Position numbers and translations under genes: made by a program. Shown here one piece after another: positions 9,496-21,000 of a DNA stretch of 64,000 nucleotides. This DNA is from Fragilaria crotonensis (Eukaryota; Bacillariophyta; Fragilariophyceae; Fragilariales; Fragilariaceae). Each line of letters starts with the position of its first letter. The first letter of the stretch is position 1. Below the pieces are notes generated by a model. The model was given only the letters and a program-made list of their open reading frames with translations, made no database searches and was not told where the DNA came from. Location of the stretch: positions 186,001 through 250,000 of the forward strand of contig JAKSYS010000010.1 in assembly GCA_022925895.1 (NCBI GenBank). The letters are read 5' to 3'.

Positions 9496-11660
9496 TTAAT
9501 TTGCCGCGGTTTCGCTTACTCGTTGCACCTGGAGTTCAGGACTTGGGGTGAAGCCTTCTACAAGTGGTTTGTAGACTTGTCCCAGCAAACCAGGATCCAA
9601 GAATTTATACATGGGGTCTCTCTGACTCGCCTCCTTGAGCATCTCCAAATGTTTGCCAACAGGGTTCATAGTATTGGCGCAAATAGCCCCCGAGGCCGCC
9701 GCTGATGGAGTTCCAATCCCTGGAAAGCATGAGTCGCCACAGCGGAGCAACCCATCCACAGGTGTCTTCAGGTTGGGAAATGGAAATGCAAGGATATTTT
9801 TGAGAAGACCTGCATAGGGTGACGAAGTACCGGCAGCCCAGGCCATGCCGTAGGTACCACGGTCTCGTCTCAAAAATGCTTCATGGGCCAGAGGTGACCC
9901 AATGATGGAAAACTCCAGGCGCTGTCTGACATCAGGAATGCACCGTTCGAGCGCCTCCCACAAGACCTGGGCACGTTGCTCCTTGTACGCTTCGTACTCC
10001 GGTGATCCTGGAGTCAACTTCTCCCAAGGTTCGTAAGGCTCTCCACCAGAGGAGTAAACATGAATCACATGCTTGCCTTCGGGACAGAGAGTCTTATCAA
10101 GGAGGGAAGGAATAAAAAAAGAGCAAAGATTTTGCGAATCTTGCAGGGAACGACCCCAATCTTGGACCACCAAGTGAGCAGGATCTTGAATGTGGGAGAG
10201 GTCCAAGTCCGTGGCATCAATGGCCAAGAACAAATGCATAATTGCTCCGTGGCGTGGGAGCTTTCCAAGTTCATCTCTCCAGAGTTTGACACCCTCTGGA
10301 AGCTCCTGAGTCGTGCCTGCGAAACTCACACATTAGCACTAACGCACAACCCTCAACGCAATACTCCATGCAACTCATCTCGCTTACCAAGCATCTTGAC
10401 TGTATCAAAAGGCGTTGCATTCGAAACGACAGCCTTCTTCGCATTAACAACCTTTCCATTCTTCAATCTGACACCCACTGCTCTTCCATCTTTCACCAAA
10501 ATCTCATCAACGTGAGCATTCAGTTGGAGCTTCCCACCGAACTTCTCCAAACCGCGCACCAGGGTGTTTCCCAATTCACAGGTTCCACCAATGGGAACAG
10601 AGTAGCATGCCGATTCCTCAAAGAAACGTTCGAGGATGTAGAGCATGTGCGCAGTCATGGCACCCTTGGCGGGGAATCCACAAAAGATGCACATGGTATC
10701 AATGAAATTGCGCAAGAATGGGACAGTCACGATTTGATCCACCGTCTTGTGGAGGGAATCAAAAGTAAGGGGCAAGTCGAGAAAGACATCTGGATGTGTC
10801 AGGACAAACGGGAGGGAGCCTGCCGTGGTGGCCAAGAATCCCGCGTCTTGACGCAAATTCAATAGGGACACCGCGGTGGTTGAACCACCCAGGGTCTTGA
10901 GACGAGCGCGAAGGGCGTTCCATTCCTGAAAATATCGCGACAATTGAAGATACGCGTTAGATGCCGTTCCAAATGAATACAATACAAGCGTCGTTCATCA
11001 CACTGTCATACTCACTTCAACCGCTTTTGGACCGTCTTCAGCTTGTTCCATGAGCAAGTCTTCAAACGCCGACTTGCTACCAATAGGAAATCTCCAATAT
11101 CCTGTTGGAGTCCAGTATCCAAGACCAGTGTACGTCTTGACTGGCATTTCCTCCTCAAGCATATCGAAAATCATGCGCAATGGATTCAACGACGGTCGAT
11201 CGAGTCCTTCAAAGATACTGGGTCCGACTTCGAAGGAGTACTTTTCGCCATTGTGCATTCGTGAGAAGGTATGGGCACTGCCACCGCATTTAATGTGTGA
11301 CTCCAAGACAAGGACCTTGTCGCCGTACTTCGCCGAAATGGCACCACAGGCGAGGCCTCCCATTCCCGATCCGATGACAACAACATCATAGTCGCCAGAA
11401 TCACCAGATAGACCATTTCCAGTTCCTGGGTAAGTTGGTTTATCATATTTAGGCTCAATGCTCATATCATAACTGAAGGTCATGATCTTTTCACGCGACG
11501 TATCCTCAGTTTGTGCGACATTGATGTTGGTGTCAGTCGCCTGGAACAACGCCGTTGAACGGGCAGAGTTTCGAATTACAGGAGGGCTGAAGGCATCCAC
11601 AGAGGCTGACGACGCTGCCAAGAGCAGGAGTGCTGCGGAAGAGAATCTAGTCATGGCCAA
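9496..11660 (-). CDS. Plastid carotenoid isomerase-family FAD enzyme (three exons)
   Basis: CRTISO/phytoene-desaturase-superfamily flavoprotein, probably acting on carotenoids in the plastid. Exons on the minus strand: 11660-11016, 10925-10358, 10316-9496; introns have GTGAGT...TTTTCAG and GTTGAG...TTCGCAG ends (90 and 41 bp) and frames join cleanly, giving 677 residues. The leader MAMTRFSSAALLLLAASSAS then VDAFSPP has Phe after the likely cleavage site, the diatom ASAFAP-type plastid signal. The dinucleotide site DYDVVVIGSGMGGLACGA with the following Glu of VLVLES binds FAD. The C-terminal GDSCFPGIGTPSAAASGA motif is typical of CRTISO relatives. Whether the substrate is prolycopene or another carotenoid cannot be told; diatoms carry several paralogues. 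The short second intron is the least certain part. Confidence 0.85.
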
Positions 11661-12783
11661 GGGATGGTGATGTTACTGTTCGTTGGCGGTGGAGAGCCTT
11701 TCTTCCAACAATCAGTAGGAGTGGCAAGTTGGCAGTCCGGTTGAGTCGCAATACACACTGAAGCCCAAAAAGAAAATGAGTTGAAGCACATCTATACTCT
11801 ATCTACGTACTGTCGTATTGGCTTGTTTAGTTTGTATGCATACTCGGGAGCACTGAATTGTACGCAAGTTGAAGTGCTGTACAAGCACGTAGTACTTATT
11901 CGCCGTACGAGGAGCTTCCTAGCGTGCGCGACGCAGGAGTATTTGAGATACAGGTACATCACCACGTCACACCACACACCACATCTTCTCGTTCCAGCTG
12001 GAGACCTCGAGCAGGTCTCATTTCAGGTTTCTACTGTACACTGTACTGTAGTACTCCAGTACTCCAGTAGCACACTGTACGATAGTCTGAAGTCTGAAGT
12101 CTGAATGTCTGAATCGTCCTCTACTATAGTGGTCTACAGTACCAGGTACCGATCTCTACGAGCGTACTGTAATACAGAATAGAGGGTTCTGTGGTACCAG
12201 GTCTACTGGATTATCGTTCCTATGCACGATACTGGAGTACAAGTACTCCAGTACACGATGGCACCATAAATGTAGTGAGCCCTGGCATTACTTAGCTCTA
12301 CGTTCAACAGGTATGATACGCCCTGTGTTTTCTTTTTTTCTATGATACTAGACTACGGTATGGTAGACTAAAACTTATCATAAGCTACAGGTACTCGAGG
12401 GCTAGCTACTGTACTGCAGTAGTACAGTACCTGGTAACTTTGTATCCTAAAACCTAAACCCGGATTTTATGGTCGTACGTCAGTCGCCAGTGAGTTACGA
12501 TCTGATGGGCTTGGAACAGTGTATGCATACAAGATACAAGTACTGTTCGCCTTTGTACGATAGGTGCGTGGACCTTGAACCAAATTCCAACTCATCGTTC
12601 ACGTTTCACGTTGATTCCAGGTGTCAGCGCAGAAATTGTCTCCATCGAAGTGGATCAGCAGAATTAGCCTAACGCAACTACCCATCGATTGAGGAAATTA
12701 GACTTGTACTCCCTGCAAACACAAACCTTCGGAGTCAACGACGTCAGTAGTTCATCGCCATTGCAGGACTGTACCACTCCACC
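11661..12783. other. Intergenic rich in GTAC-type short palindromes
   Basis: Divergent promoter region between the CRTISO-family gene and the plastid-leader gene. It is full of short near-palindromes such as GTACTCCAGTAC, TACTGTACTGTAGTAC and GGTACC (12030-12440) and a short repeat of TGAAGTC (12080-12110). No reading frame is convincing. Confidence 0.5.
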
Positions 12784-14586
12784 ATGATAATTAGGATTAT
12801 GAATCAGCTGATACTAACTTTAACTGTATCAATCTGTCTCACAACAACCAGCTCGGTGCTTGTGTTTGGCTTTTCCAGCCCCTTGACGACAAGAACGACG
12901 GCGACACCGTCAAATGTAGAGCTCTCCATGGCCATGTCTCGGAAGGCTCGTCGTCAAATGCAACAAGAACAAAAAACCAAGGTTGGAAGAGACAAGAAGT
13001 TTCGTGATGCTCTTGATGATGACGATGATGCAGACGACGACAGCGACGAAGCAAAGAAAAACCAAGCCGAGGAAGAAATTAATCGTCGCATGGACAAGCG
13101 TCCTGCTGTATCGAATCTCTATGTCGATGAAGAAACTGGTATGGAAATCATTCAACAGGGTCGTTACGTCATGGATGTCATTACCCGAAAAGCAATTTCC
13201 TTGCATCCCAATCCCGATATGAGACTCGCGCAAATGTTTCCTGGCATCCCGATGGACATCCGGGATGAACATCGTTACGATTGGTCCACGGTGGAAGTTC
13301 CGGAAATGATCCAGCGTTTGCAAGAAGCATGCTCCCTCAAGAATGGAGAACTCCCACCGGCCCCCAGTGTTACCAATCGGGGGATTGACTTTTGCTTGGC
13401 AAATCGCGATTTGCTCGGACATAAAATGTCCAAAACCTTGGGCAAGTTAATGATGCGCGCGGCGTGGAAGGAAGACAAGGTTGCCATGAAGAACTATCGC
13501 AACTTGCTGCGCAACTTTGTGACGATTGAAAACTACATTAGTGCACCCTTTCGTCAAATCATTATGGATTCGGAACTTGCCATTGGACCCAACTTTGGAA
13601 ATTTGGATTTGCAAAAGTTCATTGGAACGAATCTGTACGAACGGTCGGCCGCGTATATTGTTTTGAAGGGAATGCAGTGCACGTGGGAGAAGAAGGTGCG
13701 AGACGCCGAAGTCATTGAGAATACACCCCAAACAGTCGATAACTATTACAAGATTTTGGGAACCGGCGACCCTCGTCGGTACCATCCCGAGCCGGAAGTT
13801 ATTTGGGAACTCAAGGAATGTGCAAGAGTCTGTGCCATGTGCATTGAAATGGTCAAAACATTTGTGAATGACGAGACGATGTTTAACGATTTGCCTGTAG
13901 AACTGCGTTTCTTGGAAGCGGCCTTGACCATTCAAGGCGGTGCGGCGTTGCGCAAGTTTATTGATGACGAGTTTTGCCCTCGGGAAGGCATAACGCCCAG
14001 TGCCTTGAGAGAGGGAATGCGAAGACTCCTACAGCAGCTAGATAGCATGTACTTGGATCCGTATGCCGACATTCGCAACGTGGCGGATAAGTTGCAACGC
14101 GCCATGTCTGTGGGGACGGAGGATGAACGAAATCCTTATGAACCGTACCTTCAATCAATGTCAGTGGATTCTCCGGCATACTTTCAAACGTATACATTCA
14201 ACCACAACCCCATGTCTTTGGTACGATTCTTGGACGCCAAGAAGTTCGAGCCAACAAAACAAATTTCAGTGGATGCTGATGTTGAGAATCCATTCACCTC
14301 GGTATGTGCAACACTCTTCTTGCTCCGTAAATGTCAATGGTCTAACACATTTTGTTTCGCGTACTGTGTACAGCTCTTTGAGGGTCTAGTTGGTGGTAAC
14401 AAACCAAAGAATCGAGGTAGAGAGTTTCCGTCGCCTCTCAATGATAAATCTGTCTATGTTCCACCCAAGGAGCGAGCTGCAGGTCGTCCACACAATTTGG
14501 GATGGTTGCAATATTTGGATGAAATGGAAGATAGCGAGGAGGGGGTCTTTGGACAAAGTCCATCTGGTGAAATTATCATGGACTAA
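12784..14586 (+). CDS. Unknown protein with plastid-type leader; stop-free intron likely
   Basis: I do not recognise the family. The N-terminus has a hydrophobic signal peptide (LILTLTVSICLTTTSSVL) ending VFGFSSP, with Phe in the position expected for diatom plastid import. A basic stretch (MSRKARRQMQQEQKTK) and an acidic run (DDDDDADDDSDE) follow, then a mostly helical region of about 430 residues. The sequence is open throughout, but 14302-14373 looks like an intron: GTATGT donor, TGTACAG acceptor, 72 bp, phase 0, no stop. Removed, it joins NPFTS to LFEGLVGG and leaves 576 residues; kept, 600. The Cys/Phe-rich peptide it would encode is unlike its surroundings, which favours splicing. It lies between the CRTISO-family gene and RFT1. 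Confidence 0.75.
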   Translation: MIIRIMNQLILTLTVSICLTTTSSVLVFGFSSPLTTRTTATPSNVELSMAMSRKARRQMQQEQKTKVGRDKKFRDALDDDDDADDDSDEAKKNQAEEEINRRMDKRPAVSNLYVDEETGMEIIQQGRYVMDVITRKAISLHPNPDMRLAQMFPGIPMDIRDEHRYDWSTVEVPEMIQRLQEACSLKNGELPPAPSVTNRGIDFCLANRDLLGHKMSKTLGKLMMRAAWKEDKVAMKNYRNLLRNFVTIENYISAPFRQIIMDSELAIGPNFGNLDLQKFIGTNLYERSAAYIVLKGMQCTWEKKVRDAEVIENTPQTVDNYYKILGTGDPRRYHPEPEVIWELKECARVCAMCIEMVKTFVNDETMFNDLPVELRFLEAALTIQGGAALRKFIDDEFCPREGITPSALREGMRRLLQQLDSMYLDPYADIRNVADKLQRAMSVGTEDERNPYEPYLQSMSVDSPAYFQTYTFNHNPMSLVRFLDAKKFEPTKQISVDADVENPFTSVCATLFLLRKCQWSNTFCFAYCVQLFEGLVGGNKPKNRGREFPSPLNDKSVYVPPKERAAGRPHNLGWLQYLDEMEDSEEGVFGQSPSGEIIMD

Positions 14587-15045
14587 TAGTAGAGGCGTCG
14601 CTACAAGTACCACCTGATCAAATACATAACCAATACATGATCATGCGATCTTCCTATTTGCCTTTGTCTACTTTTGTAATCCAGTAGTCGTAGTTATGTC
14701 ATAGTTGCATGCTCCCATGCCATAATCGAATCACAAACCAATGCTACTACCGGTAGTTCTCTCTACTGTCTAGTAGGTACAGTAGCAAATTGAGTACCGT
14801 AGACGGTAGACGGTATCGAATTATTGTCCGGATATTGGTACTAGTACTGCATTACGGAGTGCACGTAGAATGCAGCTTGGACGTACTGTAAGTTCTACTG
14901 GAGTACTACTGTTCCAATGGCAGCGCTGGTGCTGAGAGTGCCAATACTCCGGTACCGGAGTACTCTGGGTTAGCGTACCGGTACGGAAGATGGAGAGTCG
15001 ATTTTGTACCCTCATCAAAAGTGTCCGTCCACATTGTGTTGGACC
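14587..15045. other. Intergenic, RFT1 promoter region
   Basis: Contains clustered GTAC-type palindromes (GGTACCGG, TACTGGAGTAC-like runs at 14760-14970). No gene is supported. Confidence 0.4.
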
Positions 15046-16587
15046 ATGTCGATACAGACAACTCCGACCTCCTCCACCGCTGCGGCGGCAGCCGCTCGTG
15101 GGACGCTATGGAGTGTGGGACTTCGTGTGTTGAGTTTCATTTGTACCCAAATAACATTGCGTTGGGTGGATCCCGTCGCTCTGGGCAAGGCCAATATTGA
15201 TTTGGAATTGGCATTTGGATTTATTCTCTTTTTCAGTCGCGAAGGCTTTCGATTGGTTTTGGCCAAGGAATGGAATCTGAGGCTTGCCCATGCTACTTGC
15301 ACTCTACATATCATTGTTTCAATATTGGCTTGGTTGTGGTTGTGTGCTTTCAACGACACCAAGCAAGGTGATTCGTTTGACTACCGTCTGTCTGCTACAC
15401 TCTATTGCCTTGCTGCTGCGATGGAAGGATTGGCCGAGCCGAGAATATTAAAGTCACTGTATGATCTCCGACTCGACCACAAAGTATATGCAGAGGGCAT
15501 GGCGACAGTTACAAAGACCTTTGTCACAGTCTTGGCATTATGGCAACTTGGTGACCAATACCCTATTACGGCATTTGGAGTCGCGCAAATCAGCTATGCT
15601 CTTGTCTACAATGTTGTCTTACATCGTCGTGTCCAAAACTTGGAAACACCGACACGAGAAGACACACCGTCATCATTAGCTACGCTCCGAAATCAAGTGG
15701 TTTTATTCACTTTGCAAGGATTGTTTAAGCACGCATTGACCGAAGGAGATCGCATCTTGCTGGTGCTCATGCTATCCCAAGGATACGATAAGGGAATCTA
15801 TGCCCTGGCCAGCGCCTACGGCGGCATGGCAGCTAGGCTGTTGTTTCAGCCTCTTGAGGAGAATGCGCGGCTGTTATGGAGCAAACTTGTCGTTGCGGAA
15901 CGGAACAATGATAAGAAACAACAGCTCCTTCAATCTTACACGAGCTTGGTGAAATTAGTTCTATACGTGGGTCTCATCTTTGCAGCTCTGGGATCCAACT
16001 ACACCGATATTCTCCTGCAAATTTTAGGTGGCTCCTCTCGACGACAAGCTGCTCCTGTTCTCAGCGCATTCTGCGTCTATACGCTCGCCATGGCATTGAA
16101 TGGCATGACGGAAGCATTTTGGTATGCAGCTGCTGTTAGTCGAGAACAAGTCGGAAGGTTGAGTGTGGTACACTTTGTGATTGGGGCAGTGGCCTATGCG
16201 GGTCTGGCACCTGTCCTTGTTGCGCAGTATGGAACCGTGGGATTGGTCGCGGCGAATATTCTGGCCATGCTGTTGCGGAGTTTATACGCCATGCACTTTG
16301 CCGCGCAGTTCTTCCAGCAGAGCTTGCCGGCGCTCGTTGCCTCGCTCTTGCCGCATCCGGTGGTTTTGCTCGGTTTTCTGTTCACGTATTGGGCTACCAA
16401 TCTGTCGCTGCAAACCTTTTTGGAACGCGAATCCAATGAGATGCGAATCTCTGAGTGGTTGACCTTGGCCGTTCAGCATGTGAGTGTGGGAGTGGCATGT
16501 CTAATTGGCGTTGCCTCTCTCGTCGTGGCATTGGAGCGTCCTTACTTTCGCTCATTACGGAATCTGTTCCGTGAAAAGGTTGAATAG
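15046..16587 (+). CDS. RFT1: RFT1-family ER membrane protein of N-glycan lipid assembly
   Basis: RFT1 proteins sit in the ER membrane with many transmembrane helices and are needed for Man5GlcNAc2-PP-dolichol to be used in the lumen; whether they are the flippase itself is debated. Evidence is the N-terminal family signature (LWSVGLRVLSFICTQITLRW, then FILFFSREGFRL), a hydrophobic polytopic protein of 513 residues and no introns. I chose the Met at 15046 because homology begins soon after; an upstream in-frame Met at 15004 would add 14 residues. The 3' end converges on a DUF6824 gene 115 bp away, and the last 240 bp of the gene recur as a remnant at 25345-25580. Confidence 0.85.
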   Translation: MSIQTTPTSSTAAAAAARGTLWSVGLRVLSFICTQITLRWVDPVALGKANIDLELAFGFILFFSREGFRLVLAKEWNLRLAHATCTLHIIVSILAWLWLCAFNDTKQGDSFDYRLSATLYCLAAAMEGLAEPRILKSLYDLRLDHKVYAEGMATVTKTFVTVLALWQLGDQYPITAFGVAQISYALVYNVVLHRRVQNLETPTREDTPSSLATLRNQVVLFTLQGLFKHALTEGDRILLVLMLSQGYDKGIYALASAYGGMAARLLFQPLEENARLLWSKLVVAERNNDKKQQLLQSYTSLVKLVLYVGLIFAALGSNYTDILLQILGGSSRRQAAPVLSAFCVYTLAMALNGMTEAFWYAAAVSREQVGRLSVVHFVIGAVAYAGLAPVLVAQYGTVGLVAANILAMLLRSLYAMHFAAQFFQQSLPALVASLLPHPVVLLGFLFTYWATNLSLQTFLERESNEMRISEWLTLAVQHVSVGVACLIGVASLVVALERPYFRSLRNLFREKVE

Positions 16588-16702
16588 AGTCGCTCCTGAT
16601 GATGAACGGTCCCTACGTGGTTTTCCCGACGCTGCACACCGCGTCCTGCCTCGGAGAATCCGTGGTGTCTCGTTGCGCTCAACACGGATCTCTGTTGAAA
16701 CA

Positions 16703-17538
16703 TTATGGCTGTGGTGGACGCATGACATCTGCTACGCGTTCTGATGCGCTGCCTCCTAGCGCCAAGCGCTGATTCAAGCCACAACAAGCAATTCTTCCGC
16801 AGACATCTGTGGTTGTGCCTATCATCCTCGTGGTAGCGAGAAAGACAACTAAGCACGGGACAGGATCGGTAAGGTGCATTAACAACAGAAATGAAATGAG
16901 CTGTTGCCTTCTAAACGTCACGTTTTCTAGATGACAGGCAGGCTAAAACACTTTTGGAAAACGGCGTTGCATTGAGTAAAATTTTCCGGATATTGAGTAG
17001 GAACTCACGGTAATTTCGTGCATTCAGTGCATCCACATTCATGGTCCGAGCTACCAGCTGTTTCCTTGAGTTCTGCTTTCAGCTTTTCAAAGATTTCTAT
17101 GCGCCTACGTTTCAGACTTGCAAGTAGAATTTTTTCCTTTGCACTTAACTCCGGTTTCGCGACCGTCTTCCGCTTCTTGCGAATAGCTTGGCAGTTGGGA
17201 TCCTTGGCAGATCGAAGTGCGTGCGACACCTTGTCTCTCACGTCCTTGTCGTCAGCTTTGACCCATTCATTTGGGTTGCTTCCGTCAGCATTGGAGTATG
17301 GCGTTAAAAAGTAACCTCCTTTCTCTGAGATTTCGTTAATGATGCGTACCGTGATGGCTGCCTTTTCGTCTCGTCGCGATGCGTCTTGGTATTCCTTACA
17401 GTTCTGCTGAACAAGCTCCTTGAACAGTTTGTTACCTGGATGATCCCGATAATCTTTTCCACAGAGAACATCAAACTGATACAGCATATCGGGTGTACCA
17501 CGAAAGATAGTCTTACAATCAATCGATCTGCCTGTCAT
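16703..17538 (-). CDS. DUF6824 protein, copy A (two exons)
   Basis: The DUF6824 domain spans residues 22-112 (FDVLCGKDYRDHPGNKLFKE, then ISEKGGYFL, then VRDKVSHALRSAK), a family expanded in diatoms and of unknown, possibly DNA-related, function. A Lys/Arg-rich helical stretch follows. A stop occurs just past residue 177, but a splice donor GTGAGT sits on it. Joining exon 1 (17538-17009) to exon 2 (16826-16703) over a 182-bp intron keeps phase 2 and gives 217 residues, with exon 2 reading MIGTTTDVCGRIACCG. The paralogue at 25535-26519 has the same donor phase and a matching exon 2, which supports the model. A retroelement landed about 190 bp upstream of this ATG. Confidence 0.75.
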
Positions 17539-17720
17539 TGTGTGTAGGCACGTCGGATGAGCGAGACTTTTATTGTTGTGATGAGCCGTGCTTTTGTGGT
17601 TGATTGATTGGGGGAAGTAATGATGTAGTGTATGTGATGCTGAGAAATTGTGATCCCAAGGTGCAGCTCTCGCAGTGTGTTGTGATGAGAAATCAGTTTC
17701 GATAGTGAACCGCGACTGCT
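17539..17720 (-). promoter_or_regulatory. Upstream region of DUF6824 copy A
   Basis: The stretch between the ATG at 17538 and the left LTR. It aligns in part with the matching region of copy B (26520-26750), including the shared ACCGCGACTG next to the insertion site. The core promoter is presumed to lie here, now next to an LTR. Confidence 0.4.
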
Positions 17721-17725
17721 GGCTG
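17721..17725. repeat. Target site duplication GGCTG (left copy)
   Basis: GGCTG directly flanks the left LTR and recurs at 25073-25077 directly after the right LTR. Five bases is the copia-type length, so this dates from the insertion and supports the LTR boundaries. Confidence 0.85.
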
Positions 17726-18026
17726 AGCGAGATGACAACGATAAGCACCTTCTCCTTTTCGATGAGAATGTGTTCAAGTCGTCAAGTCTATCTGATAGAA
17801 CTGACAATGATGTAAATACTAAACCGGATACGAAACTGTCTCGATCAAATATTGTGAACTAATCAGGCGCCAAGCACGCCGTTACACTATTTGCAGTCGT
17901 GAATCACAGATGGAATAGTGACATGGAATATATGGACAGTAGACAGTACAGTCCGCAGATGCGTGTCAGTACAGACATGTCCATCAATCCTATTCCAATC
18001 GTCACACCCATGCTTGTATAATGACT
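17726..18026 (-). repeat. LTR at the left (3' end of the element)
   Basis: A 301-bp repeat identical by eye to 24772-25072. On the plus strand it starts AGCGAGATGACAACG and ends TATAATGACT. A purine run on the minus strand (GAAAGGGAG, 18035-18027) abuts it and is a plausible polypurine tract. Confidence 0.93.
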
Positions 18027-21000
18027 CTCCCTTTCGACTGCAATGATCACCAACCCATCAAGCGCTTGCGAGCAATCCGAAAACCATCAACCGGTAACCC
18101 TTTCGTAAACTGATCACCCAATTGAACCTTGGTATCAATACCTTCAATGTGAATTTCCAAATTCTCAACTTGTGTGCGAAACCAATGATATGGAATGCCA
18201 ATGTGCTTGGTTCGTGGAGTCAACTTTGGCATCCGAGCAAACTTGAGACAGGCATCATTGTCTTCATACACGGTCGATTGTGGAATGACGTGCGGTGTTG
18301 TCCCAATCGTGTCATCAAAAGCCTTTGAATGAGAATGATAGGTGATAGCTGGTTCAGTCTCAAAAACGATCAACATGATTTCCTTCAAGACTTCACGGAT
18401 AGGAATCAAATCCCTCATGGACTGGCTCAGAGCAATGTACTCAGCCTCCATCGTACTCAACGCAACTTGTGTCTGCATTTTGGATGCCCACATCAATGGC
18501 GCACCTCGGTAAGTAATTACGTATCCAGTCCGAGACTTGACACTAACGGGATCTTGCTTGTCTTCGACAGAGAACAAACCTCCGAAGTCCGCATCAACAT
18601 AACAATCAACCCGCTGGTCAGACCCGGGCTTCAGAATCAAACCTTCTGTTTTGGTTCTTTTTAGGTATCGCAAGATGCGCTTGACACCAGCTGCATGCGA
18701 TTTACGTGCTCCATGAGTGAACCGGGCAGCCTGATGGACAGCATATGCAATATCTGGTCGAGTGTTGCCAGCCAGATACATAAGCATTCCAATCACCACG
18801 TCGTAGGCCCAATCTTCGGAGAAAGGTTCTCCATCAGCATCGATATGTAAAGGATCAATGGTGGCAGGTGTATCGCATCCATTGCAATCGGTCAACTTGG
18901 TAACAGCCAACACCTTGTCAATCAGGCCAGTCTGCGTAAGAAGAAACTCATTGGACCCTGTTTTCTTGATCTGAATCCCGAGGAAAGCACTGACTTCACC
19001 TTCATTGCGCAGAGCAAAAGTGTGACGCTGTGCATCGGTACTAATTCCCAAAGATGAAATCTCTCGTTCCAGATCTGCAACGTTGGCTGATGCAAAGATT
19101 GTGTCATCCACATAAACAACACACATCATGCCTGATTTGAGAAACAGACAAGGATCGATTGCGCTTTGCTGCCAGCCTCTTTCCTCCAAACCACCCTTGA
19201 GTTTTTCGAAGAATGTACGAGGTGCCTGCCGGAGACCGTACAAACTTTTGAGTAAGCGCAACACTTTGTCTGTTCCCGATTTCGGTCCAAACAAACGAGG
19301 ATATTCGACGTATACCTCCTCCTTGAGCTCGGCCTGAGCGAATGCATTGGTATAATCCACCTGTCGTGTCGTCCAACCTTCAGTGAGGACAGTGGACAAC
19401 AGTAACCTGATCGTGGACCACTGGACAACCGGCGCGTAAGTCTCAAAAAAAATCGACGCCTTCTGTTTGCATGTCTCCTCGTGCACAAAATCGTGCTTTG
19501 TATCGATAGGCTGTTCCGTCAGGAAGGCGCTTCAACTTGAATGCCCACGTTCCTTTCAGGACTGGTTTATCTTTTGGTCGTGTGACTGACTCCCAGGTAT
19601 GTTGCCCAACCAATGTGTGAACCTCAAGTTGCATTGCTTTGATATACTCACTTGCTTCTGCCCCATGCATTGCTTGTTGGAATGTGGGCATATCGGCATC
19701 TTGACCTGGGGTTTTTGCAGCGTAAACGCGAGGATCTGTGATATTTACAACCCCTGTGTCAGAACATGTGAACAGCTCCGCAAGATAAGCGAGTTGTGCC
19801 GCATGTCCTTCAGGATCAAGGAGTGTCGCCATCGACGAGAGGTAGACTTCATCGATGTATCGAGTCTTCTGAAAGACTCCCTTTGTTGAGCGAGTTGAAC
19901 GACGTAGCGACGATGCCGGAGGCAGTGCATCAGATGATACACGGGGGAATGATAGATGGAGGCGTGTCTGGTGTTGACAACAATGAAGTTGTATCCGGAT
20001 TTGGATGCATCGTCACAGAAGGATTTGCAACAGAAGCAATCACAGCTGAACCAGACAGTGTAGGTGAAGTTGACGGAAGCTCAGAAGGCAGTGTAGAGCT
20101 CTTTGCCATTGTCATAGCAATAGTATTCGTTGCCGTCGTCGTAGCAGCAGTAGATGGTTCCATAGTTGCGCGAATTGCATCTTGACGAATCATTGCACGA
20201 TCGGCCCATTCGCGGTCTTCGAGAGTGAGCGACTCGAAACCAAGAGATCGCTCCGGATCCTCGGCATGAGGTCCCAACGCATCATCACCGGTTTCAACAG
20301 GAATGTAGGTCGTATTCTCCAAACAGAGCTCCTTCCAATTGTCAGGAGGATCAATCTCCCTTTCGATCGAAGAAACTGTTGAAAATTGATCATCAAAAAC
20401 GACGTGATATTGTGGAGTAATACTCCCGGTGTCCAGATTGAGAACCAACGGAACTTCACTCGAGTGGAGATGACTGAAACCCATAAACACACCGCGACGT
20501 GACCGAGGCTGCCAGCGTGGAAGTTTTTGTCCGGCCTGTAGGTGAGGATCTAGAACGTATACCGGACACCCCCAGACATGAATGTCTTTCAAACGATGAC
20601 GCGGTATCGTACTGCCGGTAAACAAATCCGCCGGACACAACCCCTGAGAGTTCGGTAAGTGATTATACAGATACGTAGCATACGTAACTGCCATAGGCCA
20701 AAGAGACGGGTCGATACCGTCTTTCCAGTGAGCTGATGCATGAAGGAGGAGAGCACGCGCCATATTGGAGACTGATTGTACGGCTCGTTCGGCAACTCCA
20801 TTTTTATGATGTGCGTTGGCGCCACAATAGCGAAGACGTTGTTCGTGTGCACGAATATGCTGTACAAAGGTGTTCGCCTTGAAGGCACCGCTGTCTGTAA
20901 GGTACGACTCGACAACCACACCATGATGCATCGCCATTTGTTCGTATGCTTGCTTGGCACGAACAGTTTCCACAGCGGAGAAACCCAACTGGTGTTCAAC

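Noticed and set aside
17539-17748. Extended N-terminus of DUF6824 copy A running into the LTR
   Set aside because: The extra residues are not shared with copy B and part of them is LTR sequence; the Met at 17538 matches the start of copy B.
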